Part shown: positions 8,544 through 15,815 of the stretch, piece after piece
How the letters are laid out: every line of letters starts with the position of its first letter
Position numbering within the stretch: position 1 is the stretch's first letter
Assembly (NCBI GenBank): GCA_903923395.1
Contig: CAIXXM010000075.1
Coordinates: 1 to 35,395, forward strand
Length of the DNA: 35,395 nucleotides
Direction: 5' to 3'
Source of the DNA: an uncultured Acidobacteriia bacterium
GTDB lineage: Bacteria; Acidobacteriota; Terriglobia; Bryobacterales; Bryobacteraceae
The notes under the pieces: model-generated
Database searches by the model: none
What the model was told of the DNA's origin: nothing
What the model saw: only the letters and a program-made list of their open reading frames with translations
Program-made: the position numbers and the translations under genes

Positions 8544-8629
8544 CCGCACAGGCGCGAGGGACGCACCACAATCCCCGGGTAGAAACAGTACGGCATTGGC
8601 GGCCCGAAGGCGTCCGTTGTGCGGGCTAA
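8540..8629. terminator. Long imperfect hairpin between convergent genes
   Basis: TTAGCCGCACA (8540-8550) pairs with TGTGCGGGCTAA (ending 8629) with one bulge, and GGACGC pairs with GCGTCC further in. The structure spans the whole gap between the stops at 8543 (+) and 8630 (-). No clear T run is present, so it may act as a 3'-end stabiliser or a Rho-dependent end. Confidence 0.5.
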
Positions 8630-9037
8630 TCAGTAAATCCGGCGGTCGGCTTCGTCGATGGGCGCATCGTTAATGCTCGCGATGCGCTTCCGCATCAGTC
8701 CGTCATCATCGAATTCCCAAAGCTCATTGCCATAAGACCGGTACCACCGGCCAGCCTCGTCGTGCCATTCATATTCGAAGGTCACGGCCATGCGGTTTTC
8801 GCGGAAGCCCCAGAGGGTCTTCTTCAGTTTGTAGTCCAGCTCTTTGGCCCATTTGCGCCGGAGGAAGGCCTTGATCTCTTCCCTGCCCTGGAGGAACTCC
8901 GTGCGGTTCCTCCAGCTGCTGTCTTCGCTGTAAGCCAGAGCGATGCGTTCCGGGTCACGTGTGTTCCACGCATCCTCAGCCGCCTGCACCTTCGCCAGCG
9001 CCGTCTCCATGGTGAACGGGGGACGGAGGGGCGACAT
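8630..9037 (-). CDS. DUF1348 family protein (NTF2-like fold)
   Basis: A 135-residue protein matching the DUF1348/nuclear transport factor 2-like family nearly end to end: [20 protein letters not shown], then [20 protein letters not shown], then [17 protein letters not shown] and [20 protein letters not shown]. The family is a single-domain cone-shaped fold of unknown biochemical role, often near redox or stress genes. Its ATG overlaps the stop of the upstream AhpD-like gene by one base (TAATG), so translation is probably coupled. Cytoplasmic; no leader. The family call is strong, the function is open. Confidence 0.85.
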   Translation of the reverse strand: MSPLRPPFTMETALAKVQAAEDAWNTRDPERIALAYSEDSSWRNRTEFLQGREEIKAFLRRKWAKELDYKLKKTLWGFRENRMAVTFEYEWHDEAGRWYRSYGNELWEFDDDGLMRKRIASINDAPIDEADRRIY

Positions 9038-9573
9038 TAAGCGCTCACCTTCGGGAAATCAATCTCGGTCTGGACGGCATTGTTGAAGTAGTTAGTCAGA
9101 ATGTTCAGCGCCACATGTCCGATGATCTCAGAAATCTGGCCATCCGTATAACCCGCGGCCCGCACGGCCTCAAACTCCTCCGCTGTGACCTTGCCGCGCC
9201 GGGCGATCAACTGCTGGGCGAATTGCAAACCGGCATGGGTCTTCTCATTCTCCGCGTCCCCGGCCCGGTTCCTGCACATCTCTTCGGCGTCGAGTTTCGC
9301 GACATGCTCTCCGAGATAGGTGTGCGCGGAAAGGCAGTATTCGCAGCCATTCTGCTGGGCCGTGAGCAGCGATAACTGTTCTCCGAAGCGCCCGCCGAGC
9401 GTGCCGTGTTTGAGCGCGCCGGAGAGGCTTAAATACCCTTCGAGTGCGGCCGGTGATGCCGCGATTGTCTTCATCAGATTCGGGATCACCCCGAGTTGCG
9501 CCTGAACGGCGTCCAAAAGCTGTTTCGTCTTGCCCGTGGTCTGGGCGGGGTCAATGGCAGGAATACGTTGCAT
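9037..9573 (-). CDS. Carboxymuconolactone decarboxylase/AhpD-like peroxidase-related protein
   Basis: A 178-residue AhpD-fold protein. It has the redox CxxC with the following His ([16 protein letters not shown], Cys77, Cys80, His84) and the typical tail [20 protein letters not shown]. Members reduce organic peroxides or act as thiol-dependent antioxidants. I chose the ATG at 9573 (MQRIPAIDP) because AGGAG sits about 8 bases before it; an ATG at 9612 would add 13 residues with no homology. It is followed at once by the DUF1348 gene and is divergent from a CGNR regulator, which suggests control by that regulator. In the intergenic region it has half of a 10-bp inverted repeat, 25 bases before the start. 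Confidence 0.85.
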   Translation of the reverse strand: MQRIPAIDPAQTTGKTKQLLDAVQAQLGVIPNLMKTIAASPAALEGYLSLSGALKHGTLGGRFGEQLSLLTAQQNGCEYCLSAHTYLGEHVAKLDAEEMCRNRAGDAENEKTHAGLQFAQQLIARRGKVTAEEFEAVRAAGYTDGQISEIIGHVALNILTNYFNNAVQTEIDFPKVSA

Positions 9574-9597
9574 GTTTGTTGCTCCTGCCCCCTTTGA

Positions 9598-9690
9598 GCT
9601 AACCATACCCATAAAAGATTCCGGTTAGTTTGATTTTTTTGCGCTTGCATCAAAAAGGCATAACCGTCAATCTATGACAATATGGTTAGC
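9598..9690. promoter_or_regulatory. Divergent control region with 10-bp inverted repeat
   Basis: GCTAACCATA (9598-9607) and TATGGTTAGC (9681-9690) are perfect inverted copies flanking the gap between the AhpD-like and CGNR genes. A second, inner pair CGGTTA (9622-9627) / TAACCG (9661-9666) shares the GGTTA core. The right-hand copy covers the ATG of the CGNR gene. The arrangement is that expected for an operator of a regulator that controls itself and its divergent neighbour, but no binding is shown. Confidence 0.45.
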
Positions 9691-10275
9691 CCTGGATTTT
9701 ACCTGGTCGGTAATGACCCTGCCATCGACTTCGCAAACACAGTGGACTCCCCTTCCGGGAATCCGGCAGGGGCGTTGGAGTGCTGGCGGGATGTTGTGGC
9801 CTTCCTGCAAGCCCTGGGAGCGCACGGGCCGCAGTCTGCGGCTGCCTCAATCGTTGAGGCGGTGAAAAGCGGGAGCAGGAGCGATTTTGAGAAGGTGCTG
9901 GCATTCCGGGCCGCTCTGCGCAACGCGCTCGCGACGCTCGAACAGGACCATGTGCCGGGACGCGCGGACGTGCAAGTCATCAATGAAATGCTCAAGCTGG
10001 ATTCCGGCTGTGCGAAGCTGAGTGCCACGGGCGGCGAATGGAAACTCTCGCGCGAGCGTACCTTCAACGGTCCGCTGCGGGCGCTGATTCCGATTGCCTA
10101 TGCCGCAGCGGAGTTGATTGCGATGGGTAAGGATTCCGCCGTACGAAAGTGCTCCAGTCCAACCTGCCTGATCTACTTCCGCGACCCCGCCAGACGGCGC
10201 CGCTGGTGTTCGATGGCCATCTGCGGCAACCGCGCAAAAGTGGCAGCGCATGCGCGCAGGCAGAAGGAGGCGTGA
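9682..10275 (+). CDS. CGNR zinc-finger (ABATE-type) putative transcription regulator
   Basis: A 197-residue protein. The N-terminal part (FYLVGNDPAIDFANTVDSPS, then ECWRDVVAFLQALG) matches the ABATE ligand-sensing domain, and residues 155-192 are a CGNR zinc finger: Cys157, Cys162, Cys176 and Cys181 in KCSSPTCLIYFRDPARRRRW followed by CSMAICGNRAKVAAHARR. Family members are thought to be stress-responsive DNA-binding proteins. The ATG at 9682 gives the standard N-terminus; it lies inside a 10-bp sequence repeated in inverted orientation near the divergent AhpD-like gene. Likely target: the AhpD/DUF1348 pair and itself (inference from position). Its stop at 10275 is one base from the end of the convergent TOPRIM-like gene. 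Confidence 0.85.
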   Translation: MVSPGFYLVGNDPAIDFANTVDSPSGNPAGALECWRDVVAFLQALGAHGPQSAAASIVEAVKSGSRSDFEKVLAFRAALRNALATLEQDHVPGRADVQVINEMLKLDSGCAKLSATGGEWKLSRERTFNGPLRALIPIAYAAAELIAMGKDSAVRKCSSPTCLIYFRDPARRRRWCSMAICGNRAKVAAHARRQKEA

Positions 10276-10276
10276 G

Positions 10277-10882
10277 TTACTGCCAAACTGGAGAGAAGAG
10301 TCGAAGACGAGTGATCGTCCTCGCGAGACTTTGAGAATGCTCTGCTGCTTCAATTGCATCCCAAGTCCCGGCGACGAACTCGCCAAGGCAACTGTTGTAG
10401 TCGGGGCCTTGTTTTGCGGTTGAACCCCGTCGGGGAGCAATTCGCGTGCGAATCTCCTTGAACCTCGACCGGCTCGCAAGTTCTACCAGGGTCCCCTTCG
10501 GATCGGAAAGTAGATCCGGTGATAACGGAACTTCTCTCACCGGTCGTCCGATGAACGCGGCAAAGTTGTTTGCGTCGGCAAGCAACCAGGACTCAACTTC
10601 CCTTACAGCGACACGGAATAAGAGATTAGGATGCTTGGGAACTTGAAGCCATTTGTTCATCAATGATATCGGACAAATATCGTCGTCGAGATCTGTTAGC
10701 ACGATGAAAGGAATACTTGGCGCTGCGTTGTTCCATCCCGGCAGCGTGTGTTTAAGGTATCCAAGCCCGCCACGTCCGAACGTCCTGCCAACCGCGTATC
10801 CACCTACCAGTGACAGCAAACGTCTAAGTATGAGTTCGCTCAGTTCGTCTTCCACGGCTAACTGCACTGGGATCTTCGTCAT
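10277..10882 (-). CDS. Small TOPRIM-like (DUF4276-like) partner of OLD-type ATPase
   Basis: A 201-residue protein I do not recognise as a named family. Its motifs fit a TOPRIM-like nuclease core, as in DUF4276/RloB-type proteins: LAVEDELSELILRRLL with Glu11, FIVLTDLDDD with acidic residues 64-68, then FRVAVREVESWLLADANNF (residues 89-107) and a basic patch RTRIAPRRGS. In OLD-family nucleases such an acidic core binds Mg and cuts DNA; here it would be on a separate chain from the ATPase. The ATG overlaps the ATPase stop by four bases (ATGA), so the two are made together. The gene has AT-richer third positions than its neighbours. Possible roles: effector nuclease of a defence pair or repair nuclease. 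Function is inferred from motifs only. Confidence 0.6.
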   Translation of the reverse strand: MTKIPVQLAVEDELSELILRRLLSLVGGYAVGRTFGRGGLGYLKHTLPGWNNAAPSIPFIVLTDLDDDICPISLMNKWLQVPKHPNLLFRVAVREVESWLLADANNFAAFIGRPVREVPLSPDLLSDPKGTLVELASRSRFKEIRTRIAPRRGSTAKQGPDYNSCLGEFVAGTWDAIEAAEHSQSLARTITRLRLFSPVWQ

Positions 10883-12027
10883 GAGAATAAGTCAAGCTGG
10901 GAGAGGGTCTCTGGCTCAGTCCGGGGCAAGGCAGCATCGGCAACGCTAAGGCCCGCATCAAGAGCCCTACGGATCTGATCAATCCCAGAAGCCAGTTCCA
11001 ATTTTGTCCCTTCCGGACCCGGAGTCAAAAGGACGACCTCCTCTCCACCAATTCCTTTATCTGATAACAAATCCCAACTATGCGTTGAGACAAGAATCTG
11101 CCTCTTCCGCTTACTTTGGATCTTATTGAAGAGGGACGGGAGCCTTCGCACAATTCCGGGATGAAGGGATAGTTCAGGCTCCTCCAGCAACAAAGGTGAG
11201 TCGCCATCCAGAAGCCCCCAAAATAAACCAATCATTCGCAATGTGCCATCCGAGAATTGGTCCTCGCGTTGCCGTCCTGCATTTGGACGCCAATGTTCGT
11301 AAACCGCCTCCAAGTGCGGAACACCAGCCTCATCTTTTGTGTCCGTTAGATTCTTAAGCTGTGGAACAGCCTCCCGCAACGCTTTCTCAATCCGTAGCAA
11401 TCTAGAACGCCTTGTCTTTTCCGTAGTCTTTGCTACAACCTCAAGGAAATTTCGCCCATGTGGGTCATCCCCCGCGAACGGTCCCTGGAAGGACTCCGGA
11501 TGGCGCAATAGTTGTGGTACCAGGTGAAGGTAGCGAATGGACTCAAAGAATCGCGCCACGTCTCTGAAGCCCGTATTTGCGCTGATTTGTTCCAGGTGGG
11601 TCTGGGTGAGCCGCAGCCTGTCTTTACCGTCGTCTTTGTCGGGCCGTTGTAAAACAAGCTTTCCCGCATTCCAAACACGCTCGTGCGTGAGAACCGGTTG
11701 CCTGTGTCCGCGAACTTCCTGGGCAATTCCAATCTCGTAGCGCCACAAGACATCCCCAAAGGGCTCTAAGGCCAGATCTACCTGCAACTGAACGTCAGGC
11801 TCTCTTCTAGCGGCAAGGCATCTAATCTTTGAAAGTCCGCCCCTCTGAGAAATAGCCCGCTGCAACCCACCGCCAGGAGTTGCAATATCTCGAAGGAATC
11901 GAATCGAATCCAGCAGGTTAGACTTCCCGGAAGCATTCGGCCCAACAATAAAGACGCGGTCGGAAAGGTGAACCGTTGCGTCCCTGAAATTACGCCAGTT
12001 TCGGAGACCAAGCTTGGATATGATCAT
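10879..12027 (-). CDS. OLD/RecF-like AAA ATPase with C-terminal clamp-binding motif
   Basis: A 382-residue SMC/ABC-like ATPase (AAA_21 type). It opens with LGLRNWRNFRDATVHLSD, then Walker A VGPNASGKSNLLDSI (residues 28-42). A helical insert covers about residues 140-250. The signature is FSDGTLRMIGLFWGLLDGD (258-276), Walker B is PLLLEEPELSLHP (278-290) and the H-loop is ILVSTHSWDLLSD (311-323). It stops soon after, with no TOPRIM domain on the same chain. The last residues are SQLDLFS; QLDLF fits the sliding-clamp binding consensus QL(S/D)LF. AGAGGA lies three bases before the ATG at 12027. First-50-codon third-position GC is about one half, against about three quarters in valS (counted by eye), suggesting transfer. 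Probable function: DNA- or clamp-sensing ATPase driving the downstream TOPRIM-like partner. Confidence 0.75.
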   Translation of the reverse strand: MIISKLGLRNWRNFRDATVHLSDRVFIVGPNASGKSNLLDSIRFLRDIATPGGGLQRAISQRGGLSKIRCLAARREPDVQLQVDLALEPFGDVLWRYEIGIAQEVRGHRQPVLTHERVWNAGKLVLQRPDKDDGKDRLRLTQTHLEQISANTGFRDVARFFESIRYLHLVPQLLRHPESFQGPFAGDDPHGRNFLEVVAKTTEKTRRSRLLRIEKALREAVPQLKNLTDTKDEAGVPHLEAVYEHWRPNAGRQREDQFSDGTLRMIGLFWGLLDGDSPLLLEEPELSLHPGIVRRLPSLFNKIQSKRKRQILVSTHSWDLLSDKGIGGEEVVLLTPGPEGTKLELASGIDQIRRALDAGLSVADAALPRTEPETLSQLDLFS

Positions 12028-12030
12028 GAG

Positions 12031-12044
12031 TCCTCTATTTTATA
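12031..12044 (-). promoter_or_regulatory. AT-rich start region of the ATPase gene
   Basis: On the minus strand TATAAAAT (12044-12037) is followed by AGAGGA (12036-12031) and the ATG at 12027. AGAGGA is a fair ribosome binding site. TATAAAAT resembles a -10 box, but used as such it would start the RNA inside the ribosome site, so the two readings compete. No convincing -35 box is seen. The previous gene on this strand stops at 12068, 40 bases away, so read-through is possible. Confidence 0.3.
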
Positions 12045-12067
12045 CTCAGCAATCAGACCCCATACCC

Positions 12068-13813
12068 CTACAGCCCGGGTTTCGGAGGTTTCACGACTGT
12101 CCAGGCATTCACGCCCTTGCGGCGGGTGTGGCGCCGGTAGACTTTATCGCCCTGCGTGGCATAGAGCCAGTCCAGGTTCGGGCCGCCGAAGACGATGTTA
12201 GATGCCCTGCCAGGTGCCGGATTGCTGATGATCGCATTGACGCGGCCTGGCTGATCGCAGACTTGAATCCCCATCTTCGTCGCCACGTAGAGGAAACCTT
12301 CGGTGTCGAGCGTCATGCCGTCGGAAAGGATCGCGTCCGTGTCATCGTAGGTCTCCATACGATAGAAAGGCTGCCCGTTGGCGAGACTGCCATCAGGCTG
12401 CACTTGAAAGGACCACACGAACTTTGTCTTGCTGTCCGCCACAATCAACAAGCTTTGGTCAGGCGAAAAACGGATGCCATTCGGCGAAACAATGGCCTGA
12501 TCCTCAAAGACAACCCGCTTCTGCCCGGCCTTGTTGACATACCAAATCCTGTGCCCCGCAGGGTCAGTCCAATACACATCGCCCCTCGCGGAAACACAGA
12601 GGTCATTCGATTCCACACCCTCCGCAAGCACCTTCTCCGAGCCATCCATCCCGAAGCTGACGATCCGCTTCCTGCCGATCTGCGTGGCATACAAACTGCC
12701 ATCGGCACCAAACATCAAGCCATAAATACCGCCCGAATCTTCCTTGAAAACCGTGACCCTCTTCGTAGCGAAATCGGACTTATAAATCTTCTTCTCTTTG
12801 GTATCGACAAAGTAGACGTTGCCATCTTTGTCCACGGCGGGACCATCAGTGAACTGGTGGCCGGAAGCAACAACTTCCCAGGGTTCTTCCACCGTGACAA
12901 AGCTCTGCAGGGAAGGCTTCTTGTCATCCGGCGGCGGCATCTTCGCGCGGACCGTTGTGCCGTAATCGCGCCACAGCCAACGCAGGACATCCGGAAGAAT
13001 GGCACCGCCATGCTGTCCGCTGTGGCCTTGCGTTCCCGTGACGAACTTATAGTCATAGCCCGCAAATTTCAGCGAAGCAGCCATGTGCTGGTTCATGATC
13101 CACCAGTTGCCGGAGTAGATATCCTGATCCTTCTCACCATCCTGCAGGAAGATGCGCAACGGCTTGGGTTCCATCTTGCGGATGAGACCGGGATAGACAT
13201 CGCCACCCTTGAGGTCGGTATAACTGCCGATGAAACTCATCACGCGGTGGAAGTAATCCGGACGCTCCCAAGCTGCCGTGAAAGCCGCAATTCCGCCCGA
13301 GGAACCGCCCCCAACGGCATGGTCATCAGGGTTCTTCGAAAGATTCAAGCGTGCGGCGACCTCAGGGATCAATTCCTCAATCAGGAATCTGGCGTTGCGG
13401 TCACCGAGTCCGTCATATTCATAACTCCGGTTATAGCGGCTCTGCTGGGTCTCTGAGTTCAAGGCGGGCATCACGCCTGGATCCACAAAGATTGCTGCCA
13501 TAACGGGCAAATCCCCTTTGGCGATAAGGTTATCGAGAACAATGGGAGCTCTTGCCTGCCCGGTTTCATTCACATAGCCGCCGCCATCGAAGAAGACCAT
13601 GAAAGGCAGCGGCTTTTCCGGCTTGTACTGCGCCGGAACATAGACCCAGTAACTGCGCGCCGTGCCCGGGAAGACCTTGCTGTGTGGAAAGGGATACTGC
13701 GTCACCACGCCCTTCGGCACGCCTTGCTGGCGCTGGGAATCCGGACCAAGTGTGTAACTTTGGCATGAGCCGAGGAAAGGCAGAAGAGCGGCAAGGGCGA
13801 TAAGTTTCTTCAT
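12068..13813 (-). CDS. Esterase/SMP-30-like beta-propeller fusion lipoprotein
   Basis: A 581-residue protein with lipobox LGSC (Cys17) after MKKLIALAALLPF, so it should be anchored in a membrane facing the periplasm or surface. Residues 35-310 are an esterase-D/enterochelin-esterase-like hydrolase: MVFFDGGGYVNE, the nucleophile elbow GGGSSGGIAAF (Ser171) and a likely catalytic His in TGTQGHSGQHGG. Residues about 315-575 are an SMP-30/gluconolactonase-type propeller with repeated blades such as FTDGPAVDKDGNVYFVDTKE, YWTDPAGHRIWYV and SPNGIRFSPDQSLLIVADS. The combination suggests release of an acyl or lactone substrate followed by lactone hydrolysis, but this is inference. The ATG at 13813 is preferred over a TTG at 13822. 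It is last in a minus-strand run that begins with the ku region. Confidence 0.8.
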   Translation of the reverse strand: MKKLIALAALLPFLGSCQSYTLGPDSQRQQGVPKGVVTQYPFPHSKVFPGTARSYWVYVPAQYKPEKPLPFMVFFDGGGYVNETGQARAPIVLDNLIAKGDLPVMAAIFVDPGVMPALNSETQQSRYNRSYEYDGLGDRNARFLIEELIPEVAARLNLSKNPDDHAVGGGSSGGIAAFTAAWERPDYFHRVMSFIGSYTDLKGGDVYPGLIRKMEPKPLRIFLQDGEKDQDIYSGNWWIMNQHMAASLKFAGYDYKFVTGTQGHSGQHGGAILPDVLRWLWRDYGTTVRAKMPPPDDKKPSLQSFVTVEEPWEVVASGHQFTDGPAVDKDGNVYFVDTKEKKIYKSDFATKRVTVFKEDSGGIYGLMFGADGSLYATQIGRKRIVSFGMDGSEKVLAEGVESNDLCVSARGDVYWTDPAGHRIWYVNKAGQKRVVFEDQAIVSPNGIRFSPDQSLLIVADSKTKFVWSFQVQPDGSLANGQPFYRMETYDDTDAILSDGMTLDTEGFLYVATKMGIQVCDQPGRVNAIISNPAPGRASNIVFGGPNLDWLYATQGDKVYRRHTRRKGVNAWTVVKPPKPGL

Positions 13814-13835
13814 GGCATTCAATCCGAGGGGACAC

Positions 13836-14762
13836 TCAACTGCGGCCCGGTCTGGCCCAGGTTGTCATAAAACCGGATTCGGCGGATGACATAGTTTCGA
13901 AGCCGGCCTTGGAGAATAAGGCCTCCATGCGGCCATGGGTCAACTCACCGCCGACATTATGGTTTGTATCCACGGCAAAATGCATCGGAGCCCCCCGCAG
14001 CAAATCCAGAGAGGACTCAATCACTTCCAGTTCCGCCCCCTCAATATCCATTTTGATAAACACTGGCTTGCCACCTGCGAGAGCACAGGCATCGGACAGT
14101 GTGATGGCATCCACCAGCATGGTGCCTCCCGTTCCAGCCCGCGACGCGACGCTTGACAGTGCTGACCCCAGTGATCCCTCTGACTGAAAAGTCAACTGCC
14201 CGACCTTACCTGCTACAGCCTTGCGCACAGGGACGACATTACGCATTCCCAACGCTTCGATATTATAAGTCAGGCTCTCCCAGGCTATCGGATCGGGTTC
14301 GAACGCAAAGACCCTTCCCTGCGGACCCACGGCCTGCGAAAGAGCATAAGTGGATACCCCGGCATGAGCACCCAGATCAAACACCAGGTCCCCGGGAAGA
14401 GGCTTATACCAGCGGAAGTAACTTTCAATCGCCTCTTCCTCTTCGGCGATCGATGGCAGGCGGAACTCAATCCCGCTCTTTTTATAGCGGTGAATCCGCG
14501 GCGTGGAGTAATCCACAATGCCATGCTCATCCGGGAAGACCGCCCCGTAATAGATATCAAAGTGGAGGATCATATCCTGCGCATAGGGGAATCCCGCGGT
14601 GGAGATCCTGATCTCTCTGTCGGCGCGCTTGAAGCAGATGAAGCCCGCTCCAAAACTCACGTCCACAGAACGGGACAGACCGTATGCCCGGATAGCTGTC
14701 TGCGTCAACAAACCTTCCGGCCTCAATCGCGATGTTACAAACCGCCGCAGGCTTTGTATCAT
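13836..14762 (-). CDS. FkbM family methyltransferase
   Basis: A 308-residue SAM-dependent methyltransferase of the FkbM family. Motif I is PGDLVFDLGAHAGVSTYALS, motif II is GRVFAFEPDPIAWESLTYNI, and the family segment KPVFIKMDIEGAELEVIESS is intact. FkbM enzymes usually methylate hydroxyls of sugars, lipids or secondary metabolites. The first ~120 residues before motif I are a family-poor extension (AQDMILHFDIYYGAVFPDE). I chose the ATG at 14762 because AGGAG lies 9 bases upstream; a GTG at 14786 would add eight residues but has no spacing for its ribosome site. The gene follows the hydroxyacid dehydrogenase by 27 bases, so the two are probably one transcript. Substrate unknown. Confidence 0.8.
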   Translation of the reverse strand: MIQSLRRFVTSRLRPEGLLTQTAIRAYGLSRSVDVSFGAGFICFKRADREIRISTAGFPYAQDMILHFDIYYGAVFPDEHGIVDYSTPRIHRYKKSGIEFRLPSIAEEEEAIESYFRWYKPLPGDLVFDLGAHAGVSTYALSQAVGPQGRVFAFEPDPIAWESLTYNIEALGMRNVVPVRKAVAGKVGQLTFQSEGSLGSALSSVASRAGTGGTMLVDAITLSDACALAGGKPVFIKMDIEGAELEVIESSLDLLRGAPMHFAVDTNHNVGGELTHGRMEALFSKAGFETMSSAESGFMTTWARPGRS

Positions 14763-14789
14763 TCCTCTATTCTCCTGATCCCCCACCTC

Positions 14790-15797
14790 CTAATAACCTT
14801 TTGCCTTGTCCACCACGTTAATCAGCGGCTTGCCGTCGAGGAACCGGTGGACATTCTCTTTGATGGTTCCCGTCATGCGCCCCGCATCCATATCAGAACG
14901 CCCGGCAATATGCGGCGTAATCACCGCATTGGGGAACTTCCAGAGTGCATGGTCCGCAGGCAGCGGTTCGGGGTCGGTAACATCCACGCCGGCACCCGCG
15001 AGCCGCCGCTCATCGAGGGCTTTTACCAAGCCAGGCATCTCATAGATTCCACCCCGGCTGACTGCGATAAAGAACGAGTTCTTCTTCATCAGATCGAACT
15101 CTTTGACACCGAACATCTTGTGGCTCTTCGGAGTATCAGGAGCCGAGATAAACACCACATCCGCCTCTGGAATGACCGTATCCAACTGGTCCGGCTTCAC
15201 AATGTGATCCACAAACGGCAGGAAGGGCTTGTCTTCGGGATCGACGCCGATGACCTTCATCCCGAACGCATTCGCGCGGATCGCGATCTGGCTGCCGACA
15301 CCGCCCACGCCCACCACCACCGCGGTCTTGCCGCGCAGTTCAATCCCCTTGTAGTTCCGCGGGTCCCAAACCTGCTTCTGGTCATTCGCATAAAGGCGGT
15401 GGAGATCGCGCGAAACCATCAGCAACATTGCCAGCGCATGATCCGCAATCTCGGGCCCCTGCACCACTTTGTTATTGGTGACGATAATGTTGCTGGTCTG
15501 CAAATCACGGCTGCCATCCTTCGGGAACAACACGTTCTCCACGCCCGCTGACATCACCGCCACCCACTTCAACTTCTTCGCCGCGCGCACTTCCGCATTG
15601 GTGATGTTGCCGATGTAGACGTCAGCATCTGCGACTTCCGCCATCGCCGCATTCGGACTCACGCTGACCACTTTGACTTTCGGATTCTCAGCCTGAATAT
15701 CTTTAGCCAGCCCCGGATTGCCGGCAACTACGATCTTCGTCTGCTGTGCGATCAGAGACACTCCCGCGAGCAGCAGGCAGGCTACGAAACGATACAT
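14790..15797 (-). CDS. D-2-hydroxyacid dehydrogenase family protein with signal peptide
   Basis: A 335-residue D-isomer-specific 2-hydroxyacid dehydrogenase. The NAD-binding fold is complete: GKTAVVVGVGGVGSQIAIRA (GxGxxG at 163-168) with the acidic GVDPED after the second strand. The catalytic Arg (SRGGIYEMPG), the Glu (DVTDPEPLPADH) and the His (VITPHIAGRS) are all present. The first 18 residues (MYRFVACLLLAGVSLIAQ) look like a Sec signal peptide and nothing in the family needs them. An exported NAD-dependent enzyme is unexpected, because free NAD is scarce outside the cytoplasm. A binding role, tightly held NAD, or an uncleaved anchor are possibilities. No internal ATG would remove the leader and keep the full catalytic domain. 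Confidence 0.8.
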   Translation of the reverse strand: MYRFVACLLLAGVSLIAQQTKIVVAGNPGLAKDIQAENPKVKVVSVSPNAAMAEVADADVYIGNITNAEVRAAKKLKWVAVMSAGVENVLFPKDGSRDLQTSNIIVTNNKVVQGPEIADHALAMLLMVSRDLHRLYANDQKQVWDPRNYKGIELRGKTAVVVGVGGVGSQIAIRANAFGMKVIGVDPEDKPFLPFVDHIVKPDQLDTVIPEADVVFISAPDTPKSHKMFGVKEFDLMKKNSFFIAVSRGGIYEMPGLVKALDERRLAGAGVDVTDPEPLPADHALWKFPNAVITPHIAGRSDMDAGRMTGTIKENVHRFLDGKPLINVVDKAKGY

Positions 15798-15815
15798 GGA
15801 ACAACTCCTAATGAA

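Noticed and set aside
12037-12044. TATAAAAT as a firm -10 box for the ATPase gene
   Set aside because: It would place the RNA start inside or after the ribosome site, and no -35 box is visible; kept only as a weak note.
10276-12067. Flanking direct repeats or a mobile element around the ATPase pair
   Set aside because: I compared both edges by eye and saw no repeat, integrase, transposase or tRNA; the transfer idea rests on base composition only.
12014-13456. Long open frame on the plus strand (about 480 codons)
   Set aside because: Antisense to the esterase/SMP-30 lipoprotein, whose motifs are clear; the antisense translation has no recognisable domain and arises from GC-rich codon structure.
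14364-15551. Open frame on the plus strand (about 395 codons)
   Set aside because: Antisense to the FkbM and hydroxyacid dehydrogenase genes, both well supported.
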